Assembly (NCBI GenBank): GCA_030690405.1
Contig: JAUYGU010000077.1
Span: 1-19,861, forward strand
Length of the DNA stretch: 19,861 nucleotides
Source of the DNA: Dehalococcoidia bacterium
Lineage (GTDB): Bacteria > Chloroflexota > Dehalococcoidia > SM23-28-2 > RBG-16-64-32
Reading direction: 5' to 3'
Under the pieces are notes generated by a model, which worked only from the letters and a program-made list of their open reading frames with translations, was not told where the DNA came from and made no database searches. Every line of letters begins with the position of its first letter. Positions within the stretch are counted from its first letter, which is position 1. Of this stretch, positions 1 to 5,979 are shown one piece after another. The position numbers and the translations under genes are program-made.

Positions 1-303
1 GACCGCCCGTTCGACGACGCCATCGCCCGCACCGGCCACTGGACGAAGTACGGCTGCCTCTACAACATCCCCTATCGCAGCCTCCTGCCGCGGGGGTTGG
101 AGAATCTCCTGACCGCCGGCCGCTGCATCTCCGTTGACCACCGTGTCCACCACGCGACGAAGGAGATCCCGCCCTGCCTGGCCACTGGCCAGGCAGCCGG
201 GACCGCCGCGGCGATGGCCCTGCAGGCGGGCGTGGGCGTGAAGAAGCTGGACGTGGAGCGGCTGCAGCAGCGGCTGCGGCAGCAGGGGGCGATCCTGGAG
301 TGA
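1..303 (+). CDS. FAD-dependent oxidoreductase, C-terminal fragment
   Basis: The open frame enters from the left edge with no start in the window and ends at TGA 301-303, leaving the last 100 residues. It contains NLLTAGRCISVDHRVHHATK, followed by a PCLATGQAAGTAAAMAL segment. This matches the C-terminal FAD-binding end of the FAD_oxidored family (flavoproteins with an N-terminal Rossmann fold), where a GRCIS segment and a helix starting at GQAAGTAAAMA close the FAD pocket. The substrate cannot be told from this part. The gene converges on the cyclic-nucleotide-binding gene with only 7 bp between stops. The family call is fairly safe and the specific function is unknown. Confidence 0.75.
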   Translation, partial: DRPFDDAIARTGHWTKYGCLYNIPYRSLLPRGLENLLTAGRCISVDHRVHHATKEIPPCLATGQAAGTAAAMALQAGVGVKKLDVERLQQRLRQQGAILE

Positions 304-310
304 GCTACCG

Positions 311-739
311 CTACTCCGTAAGGCGGGCGTCCGCGTCGCGCAGCCGGTGGACGACGGTCTCCAGCACGGCGAACGCGATCTCGGCGTTGCTGGTGAGCTC
401 CGCCCTGAAGTCCCAGCGTGTCATCGCCAGGCACTCCACGTCCTCCAGGACGCGCACCGTCGCCGAACGGGGGAACCCCTCGAACAGCGCCATCTCGCCG
501 AAGAACTGGCCGGGGCCCAGGGTGTTCAGCACCTCCGGCTTGTCCCCGTCGGCGCCGCGCACGACCTCCACCTTGCCGGACGTGATTACGAAGAAGCCGG
601 CCGCCTGGTCGCCCTCCTTCATGATGACATCGCCCGCGCCGAACCGGCGTTCCACCATCAGCTTCGAAAGACGCTTCAGGTGCCCCCGGTCCAGGCCGGA
701 GAAGATAGGCACATTCTTGAGGATCTCTTCGCGTTCCAT
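311..739 (-). CDS. Cyclic nucleotide-binding domain protein (single-domain)
   Basis: This 142-residue protein is essentially one cNMP-binding beta-barrel. The phosphate-binding cassette is visible at about residues 80-95 as FGEMALFEGFPRSATV, with the conserved Glu (E82) and Arg (R91) that contact the ribose and cyclic phosphate in CRP and PKA. The N-terminal ILKNVPIFSGLDRGHLKRL helix is typical of the family. No helix-turn-helix follows, so unlike CRP/FNR it probably does not bind DNA alone; it may sense a cyclic nucleotide and act on a partner, or have lost ligand binding. An RBS-like GGAAGGA lies 10 bp before the ATG, and a good sigma70-type promoter sits upstream. It is divergent from the patatin gene. 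Confidence 0.85.
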   Translation of the reverse strand: MEREEILKNVPIFSGLDRGHLKRLSKLMVERRFGAGDVIMKEGDQAAGFFVITSGKVEVVRGADGDKPEVLNTLGPGQFFGEMALFEGFPRSATVRVLEDVECLAMTRWDFRAELTSNAEIAFAVLETVVHRLRDADARLTE

Positions 740-783
740 GGGGCTTGTCCTTCCGGGGAGATCGCCTGCGGCCAGCTTACGGC

Positions 784-812
784 ATTCTAATCAAACGCTG
801 TGAACTCGTCAA
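784..812 (-). promoter_or_regulatory. Sigma70-type promoter of the cNMP-binding gene
   Basis: On the minus strand TTGACG (807-812) and TAGAAT (784-789) are separated by exactly 17 bp, giving a predicted transcript start near 777 and a leader of about 40 nt. The -35 box lies inside the first codons of the divergent patatin gene, so the two genes share control DNA. Confidence 0.6.
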
Positions 813-1654
813 CCGCCGGACACGCCCGCCCGCGATTGGCGCTTGTCCTCGGCGCCGGCGGAATCAAAGGGTGGGCCCACGTGGGCGCGCTCAAAGTGCT
901 CGACGCCGCCGGCCTACCGGTGGACCTTATCGTCGGGGCCAGCGCGGGAGCGCTCATCGGGCCTCTCTACGCCGCCCGCCGCGACGCCGCTGAGACCGAA
1001 CGCATCGCCATGGGCTTCACCCCTTCCGATTTCGTGCAGTGGTTCCTCAATGACCTCCGCCTGTCGCCAGGCGCCGGCCGGATGGGGCGATGCCTCTGGA
1101 ACGCCTACGGCCGTCTGGACTTCGGCGAGCTTGACGTGCCGTTCGCGGCGCTGGCCCTGGACCTGGGCGACCGCGGCCCCGCCGTCCTCACGGCGGGCAA
1201 CGTCGGCCGCGCCGTCGAGGCCAGCATCCGGCCGCCGCTCATCACCCGCCCCGTGTGGCAGGGCGGTCGCGTCCTCGTTGACGGTGGCCTCCACAGCACC
1301 GTGCCCGTCGCCGTCGCGCGCGAACTGGGCGCGGAACTCGTCGTGGCCGTGGACGTGGGGGAGCTGATCGCTCTGCCGCCCTCGATGAGGTCGCTCTCCG
1401 GTCGCGTCGGCTCCGCGCTTGACTCCGCGCGGGCCGGGCCAGCCGGCGTCCGTAGCCAGCTCGGGTTTCTGGCCGGACTGGTGTCCCGAGGCAGGCCGCC
1501 GCGACAGCGCGCCGATGTCGAGATACGGCCGGACCTGCGCGGCGTCAACCCGGTCTGGCCCTGGCACATCCACAGAGCGGCGCGGCGCGGCGAGGCGGCC
1601 GCCCGCAGGGCCCTGCCGGCGATCCGGCGTCTGCTGGCGGCCCGCGCGGCCTAG
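800..1654 (+). CDS. Patatin-like phospholipase family protein
   Basis: This 284-residue protein is a predicted serine lipid acyl hydrolase of the patatin/RssA group. The oxyanion-hole loop LGAGGIKG is at residues 17-24, the nucleophile elbow GASAG at 46-50 (Ser48), and the second catalytic residue of the Ser-Asp dyad in DGG at 161-163 (Asp161). There is no signal peptide or membrane segment, so it is probably cytoplasmic or peripheral. The GTG start at 800 lacks a Shine-Dalgarno sequence. A TCTAAT hexamer at 786-791 lies 8 bp upstream, so the mRNA may be leaderless. The C-terminus (about 190-284) is Arg/Ala rich and less conserved. The substrate is unknown. Confidence 0.88.
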   Translation: MNSSTAGHARPRLALVLGAGGIKGWAHVGALKVLDAAGLPVDLIVGASAGALIGPLYAARRDAAETERIAMGFTPSDFVQWFLNDLRLSPGAGRMGRCLWNAYGRLDFGELDVPFAALALDLGDRGPAVLTAGNVGRAVEASIRPPLITRPVWQGGRVLVDGGLHSTVPVAVARELGAELVVAVDVGELIALPPSMRSLSGRVGSALDSARAGPAGVRSQLGFLAGLVSRGRPPRQRADVEIRPDLRGVNPVWPWHIHRAARRGEAAARRALPAIRRLLAARAA

Positions 1655-1735
1655 CCGCGCGAACGGAGGATCACCGGGTCTTGGCGCCGATGTACTTTTC
1701 GCGGACAGCCTGGATATCGCAGCGCTGGGCCACGA

Positions 1736-2554
1736 TCAGCCTCCGGCGGCGACACCCTGGTGAACGCGGGAGAGGAATCCGCTGAGCGCGTGGTTGAATT
1801 CGGCGGGCTTTTCGATCTGCGGCGTGTGCCCCGCGCCGGGGATGACGGCGAACTCGCTGCCCGGGATCCGCTCGTGGATGTGGCGGCAGGGACCCATGAA
1901 CGGGTCGTCGTTCTCACCGCAGATCACCAGCGTGGGCACTTCGATCGCCTCCAGCTTGTCGAGGATCGGCGGCCCGGCGACCATCCCCCGCGCCGCGTAG
2001 AGGTACGCCTCGCGAGAGGTCATCAGGAACTGCTGCCGCCAGACCGCCAGTAGCGCCGGCTGCTCGCGGAGCTGCTCCGCCATCGGGTTGGCGCGCAGCT
2101 GCTCCTCGAACACCGCCTCCATCCCCTGCTCCTGGGCGATCTCCAGCAGCGGCGCTCTCTCCTCCGGTCGGAAGCCGTCCGGCACCTCGGCGGCCGTGTC
2201 CACCAGTACCAGCGCCCGCACCGGCGCCGGGTGGCTGAGCGTCAGGAGCTGTGCGACCACCCCGCCCATGGAGTGGCCGACGACGTAGCACTCCTCGATG
2301 CCGAGGTGCTCCAGGAGGCCGTAGGCGTCCTCCGCCATGATCTCCAGCGAGTAGTCCTCTGGCTCCGTCGGCTTGTCGGAGTAGCCGTGGCCGCGATGGT
2401 CCATGGACACGGTGCGGAACTCACGGCTGAGGACGGGGATCTGCAAGGCCCAGTTTCGGAAGTTGCCGGTGTATCCGTGGATCAGGAAGACCGGATACCC
2501 TTCGCCGCGCTCACGATAGTAGATCTCTATCCCATTCACCCGGGCTCTGGGCAT
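1736..2554 (-). CDS. Alpha/beta hydrolase fold protein
   Basis: This 272-residue protein is a predicted hydrolase of the epoxide hydrolase/haloperoxidase/lactonase superfamily. The HGYTGN oxyanion motif is at residues 26-31, the DHRGHGYSD turn at 52-60, and the nucleophile elbow GHSMG at 93-97 (Ser95). The acid is probably Asp216 or Asp217 in ICGENDDPF, and the catalytic His243 lies in PGAGHTPQIEKP. Ser95 rather than Asp makes an esterase, C-C hydrolase or lactonase more likely than an epoxide hydrolase. The start is supported by GAGGTGA just upstream and an extended -10 element. The gene converges with the patatin gene. The substrate cannot be named. Confidence 0.87.
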   Translation of the reverse strand: MPRARVNGIEIYYRERGEGYPVFLIHGYTGNFRNWALQIPVLSREFRTVSMDHRGHGYSDKPTEPEDYSLEIMAEDAYGLLEHLGIEECYVVGHSMGGVVAQLLTLSHPAPVRALVLVDTAAEVPDGFRPEERAPLLEIAQEQGMEAVFEEQLRANPMAEQLREQPALLAVWRQQFLMTSREAYLYAARGMVAGPPILDKLEAIEVPTLVICGENDDPFMGPCRHIHERIPGSEFAVIPGAGHTPQIEKPAEFNHALSGFLSRVHQGVAAGG

Positions 2555-2583
2555 ACTTCACCTCGCTGGTAGCGGATGGCGGA

Positions 2584-2592
2584 AGTATAGCA
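2584..2592 (-). promoter_or_regulatory. Extended -10 promoter of the alpha/beta hydrolase gene
   Basis: The minus strand reads TGC-TATACT, an extended -10 element, about 30 bp before the ATG. The same GTGCTA core occurs in the Rieske and pyr promoters of this window. No clear -35 box was seen. Confidence 0.5.
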
Positions 2593-2619
2593 CGGGCGCG
2601 CCGCTGCGGACGCCGGGGG

Positions 2620-3099
2620 CTAATCTTCTTGAGTGAGCAGCTTGACTATCGGGCGGTGGCTAACGTTGAAGGCCAGCTTGCGACCGCTAAAGGCTGTGAC
2701 GTCTTCCTGCTGCACGCCGCCGCCAAGCTGCTCTTCGACGAACGCCTGGGCTTCGGCGGCGCTGTCGAAGCGGTGGAGATCTGAGACGCCGTCCCGCGTC
2801 ACGCAAACGAAGAACGCATCGCCCTGTGGCAGCGGCCTTGCCTCCGCGATCGCCGTCGCCGTCGCCGTCGCCCCTTCGCGGGGGGCCGTGTCGTCCAGGT
2901 AGTCCGGGCGGAAAGACATACGCTTGTAAGGTTCGCCCTCCGTCTGGCCGTTGTCGGCGGGCGCGCTCGTCTCCTGCCCGTCGCCGTCTCCGGCGCCCTC
3001 GACGGCGTTCGCCGACTCCTCGGCGTTCCCGTCAGGGGTGTCCTGCTGGATAGCGTCTTCGTCTTCCGGGTGTGCTGACTTCGATGGGCCGAACGGCAT
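2620..3099 (-). CDS. Acidic hypothetical protein with disordered N-terminus
   Basis: I do not recognise a family for this 159-residue protein. Residues 1-75 are low-complexity and strongly acidic (Asp, Glu, Gly, Gln, Asn) and probably disordered. A short Ala/Thr repeat (ATATAIAEA, about 77-86) links to a compact C-terminal region of about 65 residues. That region begins DAFFVCVTRDGVSDLHRF and ends with RPIVKLLTQED, and it looks like a small alpha/beta domain. There is no signal peptide or membrane helix. The Ala/Thr tract comes from a run of GCC/GTC-like trinucleotides on the plus strand. AGAGGAG lies upstream of the ATG. The gene stands alone between the hydrolase and the MoaD-like gene. Confidence 0.6.
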   Translation of the reverse strand: MPFGPSKSAHPEDEDAIQQDTPDGNAEESANAVEGAGDGDGQETSAPADNGQTEGEPYKRMSFRPDYLDDTAPREGATATATAIAEARPLPQGDAFFVCVTRDGVSDLHRFDSAAEAQAFVEEQLGGGVQQEDVTAFSGRKLAFNVSHRPIVKLLTQED

Positions 3100-3172
3100 G
3101 CGTCTTCCGCTCCTCTCTGAAGTTTAGATGCTTCGGCCGGATGTCGTGTTACAGATCGCCTCGCGTCGCCCG

Positions 3173-3202
3173 TTGACACGCTTTGGCGCCGCCGATTAAG
3201 GT
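3173..3202 (+). promoter_or_regulatory. Possible promoter upstream of the MoaD-like gene
   Basis: TTGACA (3173-3178) is followed after 18 bp by TAAGGT (3197-3202). The -35 is perfect but the -10 is weak. It points to the MoaD/ThiS-like gene, which would then have a leader of about 130 nt. Confidence 0.35.
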
Positions 3203-3342
3203 AAATCCCGGTTGCCGAGCGCGTGAGGTCCTGGGCCGAACGATCGGCTGAAGTTTATCTCCCGCCGGCGGCGGGTCCTGGACCGAGAGCGGATCAACTA
3301 CAACATGCTTGCCTTCGAGAGCGCGAAGCGGTAGGCGCCGAT

Positions 3343-3576
3343 ATGCAGGTCACGGTAGAGCTTCAGGCCTACCTCGCGCAGCACTCCCCCAGCGGCGAGG
3401 CCGTCTTCCCGTACACCCTTCCCGAGGGCGCCACCGTCCAGACGCTGGTGCGCCAGCTTAACCTGCCGGAGGAGCTGGCCGGCGTCATCGTGCTCAACGA
3501 GCGCAGCGGCGACTTCGAGGACGCCCTCCACGAGGGTGACCGCGTTACGCTCATCCCGCCCCTCGCTGGCGGCTAG
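3343..3576 (+). CDS. MoaD/ThiS family sulfur-carrier protein
   Basis: This is a 77-residue ubiquitin-like protein ending in Gly-Gly (IPPLAGG), the C-terminus that is adenylated and thiocarboxylated in MoaD and ThiS. The pattern TLPEGATVQTLVRQL near the start and VIVLNER...LHEGDRVTLIPPLAGG at the end is the MoaD-type beta-grasp signature. The ATG at 3343 is chosen because it starts at the first beta strand (MQVTVELQAYL). An upstream in-frame GTG at 3223 would add 40 residues with no family character. It may serve molybdopterin or tungstopterin synthesis, or another sulfur-transfer route. No moeB, moaE or thiG lies nearby, so the partner is unknown. Confidence 0.82.
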   Translation: MQVTVELQAYLAQHSPSGEAVFPYTLPEGATVQTLVRQLNLPEELAGVIVLNERSGDFEDALHEGDRVTLIPPLAGG

Positions 3577-3592
3577 GCACCCGCCCGCTCGT

Positions 3593-3638
3593 CCTGTCGC
3601 CGAAGGCGACTCGCCTGGGCGAGAGCCTGTCGAAGGGC
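3593..3638. repeat. Dispersed palindromic repeat (CCTGTCGCC... type)
   Basis: This begins CCTGTCGCCGAAGGCGACTC and ends with AGCCTGTCGAAGGGC. It contains two nested inverted repeats (TCGCC-GAA-GGCGA and CTCGCC-TG-GGCGAG). A longer version of the same element lies at 18081-18153 after the citrate synthase gene. Both copies follow gene 3' ends. They lack a T-run, so they are not classical terminators. Confidence 0.7.
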
Positions 3639-3686
3639 GCCCCGCCTCTTCATGTAACGTCGGCCCGGTCTTCACGTCCTTATTTC

Positions 3687-3736
3687 TTGACTACCGGTTG
3701 CAGTGGCAATAAGATGTTGTTGCAATTAGTTGCAGT
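3687..3736 (+). promoter_or_regulatory. Fur-family regulator promoter with Nur-like operator repeats
   Basis: TTGACT (3687-3692) and TAAGAT (3710-3715) are 17 bp apart, a strong sigma70-type promoter. Three GTTGCA(A/G)T repeats overlap it: 3697-3704 between -35 and -10, 3719-3726 at the predicted transcript start, and 3729-3736 just after. The last two form TTGCAA-N4-TTGCAG, and the inner TGCAA-N4-TTGCA is a perfect inverted repeat. The Streptomyces Nur (nickel) operator is described as TTGCAA-N5-TTGCAA. Together with the nickel transporter downstream, this suggests metal-dependent autoregulation. Confidence 0.65.
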
Positions 3737-3754
3737 AACATCGGGATTGCGGTT

Positions 3755-4210
3755 ATGAGCGGACACAGCGCCATCATGGACTCCCTGCGTGAGGTGGGCT
3801 ATCGCCTCACCCCGCAGCGGATGCTCATCGTCTCCCTGATCCACGACTCCAAGGGTCACGTCACGGCCGAGGAGCTGCATGGCCGCGTCGTGGCGCAGTA
3901 CCCGTTCGTTGATATCTCCACCGTTTACCGCACACTTCAGCTCCTGAAGAAGCTCCGCCTGGTCAGCGAGACCGACCTGGGCGGCGGGCGTGTGCAGTAC
4001 GAGCTGACCCAGGAGGGACGGCACCATCACCTGGTCTGCCGCCACTGCGGCGCCACGTCTCCACTTGACGATGACATGATCGAGCCGCTGCGCGGCCGCC
4101 TGCTCGAGAAGCACGGCTTCCAGGCGGACATGGAGCACTTCGCGATCTTCGGCGTCTGCCGCAAGTGCGCCCGTAGCTCGAAGCCGGCTCTGGGGGCGGA
4201 GGCGGGGTGA
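3755..4210 (+). CDS. Fur-family metal-responsive regulator, probably nickel-responsive (Nur-like)
   Basis: This 151-residue regulator has the usual Fur length. The winged-helix domain covers about residues 1-85, with recognition helix DISTVYRTLQLL at 53-64. The metal-sensing and dimer domain follows: Glu83 and the His cluster 90-92 match the Fur/Zur sensory-site region, and CRHC (95-98) and CRKC (135-138) form the structural Cys4 zinc site. His35, His120 and His128 are further candidate ligands. It overlaps the transporter start by 4 bp (GTGA), so the two are co-translated. The neighbour and the TTGCAA operator favour a nickel sensor over an iron or zinc one; that assignment is inferred, and only the family is certain. 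Confidence 0.9.
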   Translation: MSGHSAIMDSLREVGYRLTPQRMLIVSLIHDSKGHVTAEELHGRVVAQYPFVDISTVYRTLQLLKKLRLVSETDLGGGRVQYELTQEGRHHHLVCRHCGATSPLDDDMIEPLRGRLLEKHGFQADMEHFAIFGVCRKCARSSKPALGAEAG

Positions 4211-5283
4211 TCGCCATGGACATTGCTCTGCCGCTGACGCCCGTCACCCTCGCCATCGGCGGCGGCTCTATCGGCATACTCGCCGCCGCACTCGCTCTCG
4301 GCATCCGCCACGGGATCGACTGGGACCACATCGCCGCCATCACCGACATCACGAGCACGACGGCGGCCAGCCATGACCCGGAGGAGAAGTGGCTCGTGCG
4401 GGAGCCCGGCCTCATGCTGACCGACGAAAGCCACCACGCCCTCGCCTCGGCCTCATCCCCGGCCGTCGCGGAGGCGCGGAAGGTCATCCAGGTCGCATCC
4501 CTGCCGGTGAGTGCGGGTGTCGCGGGGAGCGGACCGGCGACGGTCGCGATGGGAATGCGGGGGAACGGCCACCGCTCGGCGGCCGGACTGGCCGGCCTGT
4601 TCACGGAGCAGAGGCGCGCCCTCTACCTCGGCACGCTGTACGCGCTCGGACACGGCAGTATCGTCACCGTCCTCGGCCTCCTCGCCATCCTCGCGCGCGG
4701 GTTCCTGCCCGCGGAGATCGACCCCATCATGGAGCGCGTCGTCGGTGTGACGCTGGTCTTGCTGGCGCTCTACCTGTTCTACTCGCTGTACCGCTTCTTC
4801 CGCGGCGACGGCGAGTTCCGTATCCGCAGCCGCTGGATGCTCGTCTTCGCCGGCGTGCGCAACGCCTTCCGCTGGCTGCGCTCCCGCATAAGCGGCGAGC
4901 ACCCTCACGACCACGACGTCCACGGCATGGACCAGTACGGCGCCCGCACGGCCTACGGCGTGGGGTTGATCCACGGCATCGGCGCCGAGACCGGGACGCA
5001 GGTGCTCGTGATCGCGACCGCGGTCGGCGCTGGCACCAAGGCGATGGGTGTGGCGGCGATGATGGCGTTCGTGCTGGGGCTGCTGATCTCGAACTCCTTC
5101 GTGACCCTGGCCACCACGGCCGGGTTCGTCTCCTCCCGGCGACGGCAGGAGATATACGTCTTCGCGGGAGTGCTGGCGGCCGTGTTCAGCCTTGTCGTGG
5201 GGCTCGTATTCCTGTTCCGCGCCGGGGGCTTCCTGCCGGAGCTTGACCAGTACTTCCGCTGGATCGGCGGCCCGAACAGCTAG
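4207..5283 (+). CDS. NicO/HoxN-type nickel/cobalt transporter
   Basis: This is a 358-residue multi-pass membrane protein. The signature RHGIDWDHIAAITDIT (34-49) corresponds to the RHAxDADHIAAI motif of nickel/cobalt transporters. LYALGHGSIV (144-153), YGVGLIHGIGAETGTQ (250-265) and LISNSFVTLATTAGF (293-307) match the later family motifs. Hydrophobic segments lie near 16-33, 140-164, 178-196, 265-300 and 316-336. Between the first motif and the next helix is an unusually long polar loop (about 50-135). A second loop carries a His/Asp cluster, HPHDHDVHG (232-240), likely metal-binding. The GTG at 4207 overlaps the regulator stop; an ATG three codons later (4216) is an alternative. The metal could be Ni or Co. 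Confidence 0.85.
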   Translation: MIAMDIALPLTPVTLAIGGGSIGILAAALALGIRHGIDWDHIAAITDITSTTAASHDPEEKWLVREPGLMLTDESHHALASASSPAVAEARKVIQVASLPVSAGVAGSGPATVAMGMRGNGHRSAAGLAGLFTEQRRALYLGTLYALGHGSIVTVLGLLAILARGFLPAEIDPIMERVVGVTLVLLALYLFYSLYRFFRGDGEFRIRSRWMLVFAGVRNAFRWLRSRISGEHPHDHDVHGMDQYGARTAYGVGLIHGIGAETGTQVLVIATAVGAGTKAMGVAAMMAFVLGLLISNSFVTLATTAGFVSSRRRQEIYVFAGVLAAVFSLVVGLVFLFRAGGFLPELDQYFRWIGGPNS

Positions 5284-5306
5284 CGTCCCTTCCGGACTCG
5301 AAACTG

Positions 5307-5334
5307 AAGCGCCACGGCGAGAGCCGGGGCGCTT
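5307..5334. terminator. Candidate bidirectional terminator hairpin between transporter and Rieske genes
   Basis: AAGCGCC (5307-5313) pairs with GGCGCTT (5328-5334), and an inner GGC-GAGA-GCC stem is closed by a GNRA-type loop. It lies between two convergent genes and can form from either strand. It lacks a long T-run, so termination strength is uncertain. Confidence 0.5.
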
Positions 5335-5356
5335 GTGCGCTTCCTTCCGGGCGGGG

Positions 5357-5668
5357 CTAGCCTTTCGCGACCCTGATATCGTCACCCTCTACCTGCACCT
5401 GGTATGTGGCGATGGGCTCGGTGGGCGGCTCCTGCACAGCCTCGCCCGTCTTCACATTGAACCGCCCCTGGTGGAACGGGCACTCCACCTCATCGCCCTC
5501 CAGCAGCCCCTCGCCCAGCGGGCCGCCGCGGTGCGTGCAGCCGTTGCCGAAGGCGTAGACCTGACCGTCCACGTCAGCGAGGACGATCTCCTCGCCCTCG
5601 AACTCTACGATGAGCATCTCGCCCGCCGGTACGTCGCCCCGGCCGGCAACCCTCACGAACTCGGCCAT
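5357..5668 (-). CDS. Rieske [2Fe-2S] ferredoxin-like protein
   Basis: This 103-residue single-domain Rieske protein has both cluster-ligand boxes: CTH (Cys44, His46) and, after 16 residues, CPFH (Cys63, His66). The size and the flanking GNGCTHRGGPLGEG and CPFHQGRFN match the soluble ferredoxin components of aromatic-ring dioxygenases and the NirD-type small subunits. It would carry one electron at a time in the cytoplasm. The start at 5668 is preferred over an upstream in-frame start because AAGGAGG lies 4 nt before it and the domain begins there. No oxygenase or nitrite reductase gene is adjacent, so the electron acceptor is unknown. Confidence 0.9.
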   Translation of the reverse strand: MAEFVRVAGRGDVPAGEMLIVEFEGEEIVLADVDGQVYAFGNGCTHRGGPLGEGLLEGDEVECPFHQGRFNVKTGEAVQEPPTEPIATYQVQVEGDDIRVAKG

Positions 5669-5707
5669 TGCGCCTCCTTGGGGATTAACAAAGCTGCGGG
5701 TGGATTT

Positions 5708-5716
5708 ATCATAGCA
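5708..5716 (-). promoter_or_regulatory. Extended -10 promoter of the Rieske gene
   Basis: The minus strand reads TGC-TATGAT, an extended -10 element 40 bp before the Rieske ATG. It diverges from the pyr promoter, whose -10 box lies about 40 bp away, so the two share one control region. Confidence 0.55.
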
Positions 5717-5728
5717 CGCGCCCTCATC

Positions 5729-5758
5729 TTGCGGGCGGCCGGGCGCTCGTGCTAGCAT
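5729..5758 (+). promoter_or_regulatory. pyr operon promoter
   Basis: TTGCGG (5729-5734) and TAGCAT (5753-5758) are 18 bp apart, and TG-C directly before TAGCAT makes an extended -10. The predicted transcript start is near 5765, leaving a leader of about 215 nt before pyrR, long enough for the attenuator described next. Confidence 0.5.
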
Positions 5759-5796
5759 ACGAGGGACTGGAGCATCCGGTTCCGTCCAGCCTTTAA

Positions 5797-5816
5797 GTCG
5801 GTCCCGTGAGGCCGAC
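5797..5816 (+). promoter_or_regulatory. PyrR-binding RNA hairpin
   Basis: GTCGG (5797-5801) pairs with CCGAC (5812-5816) around the loop TCCCGTGAGG. The core U-C-C-N-G-N-G-A-G-G-Y matches the published PyrR-binding consensus of Bacillus (ARUCCNGNGAGGYU) at all central positions. It stands in the leader just upstream of pyrR itself and of an intrinsic terminator, the standard arrangement for UMP-dependent attenuation. Confidence 0.8.
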
Positions 5817-5881
5817 AAGGAGAGACAGCCCTGGTCTACGCGCCTGGTCTTGCCGAGACCTCATACGCAGCCAAGCTGACG

Positions 5882-5915
5882 CCCTCTCGTCGCTACGGCG
5901 GGAGGGGTTTTTATT
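5882..5915 (+). terminator. Intrinsic terminator of the pyr attenuator
   Basis: An 11-bp stem, CCCTCTCGTCG (5882-5892) with CGGCGGGAGGG (5896-5906, including G-T wobbles), is followed by TTTTTATT (5908-5915). It lies 65 bp after the PyrR hairpin and 65 bp before pyrR. GAGAG at 5820-5824 can pair with CTCTC at 5884-5888 and could form an antiterminator. Two CTGGTCT copies (5831-5837, 5844-5850) can alternately pair with AGACC (5856-5860). Confidence 0.8.
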
Positions 5916-5979
5916 GCTCGGGAGCAACCGGGAGTTTCCTTCCCCCTCCCTCCTTCCTCCTTCTCGAGGAGGTCTGGTG

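Noticed and set aside
3227..3334. Open stretch before the MoaD-like gene ending in NYNMLAFESAKR
   Set aside because: It follows a stop and has only a 9-codon ATG frame; possibly a gene remnant but no family recognised.
3223..3342. 40-residue N-terminal extension of the MoaD-like protein from GTG 3223
   Set aside because: The ubiquitin-like fold begins at the ATG 3343, and the extension has no family character.
4453..5385. 310-codon minus-strand frame opposite the nickel transporter
   Set aside because: The plus-strand frame has family motifs and membrane helices; the opposite frame is Arg/His/Glu rich without motifs.
5669..5818. 50-residue N-terminal extension of the Rieske protein
   Set aside because: It would run through the PyrR hairpin and both promoters; AAGGAGG marks the internal ATG at 5668.
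5806..5979. N-terminal extension of PyrR from within the leader
   Set aside because: It covers the PyrR-binding hairpin and terminator; GAGGAGG and homology place the start at 5980.
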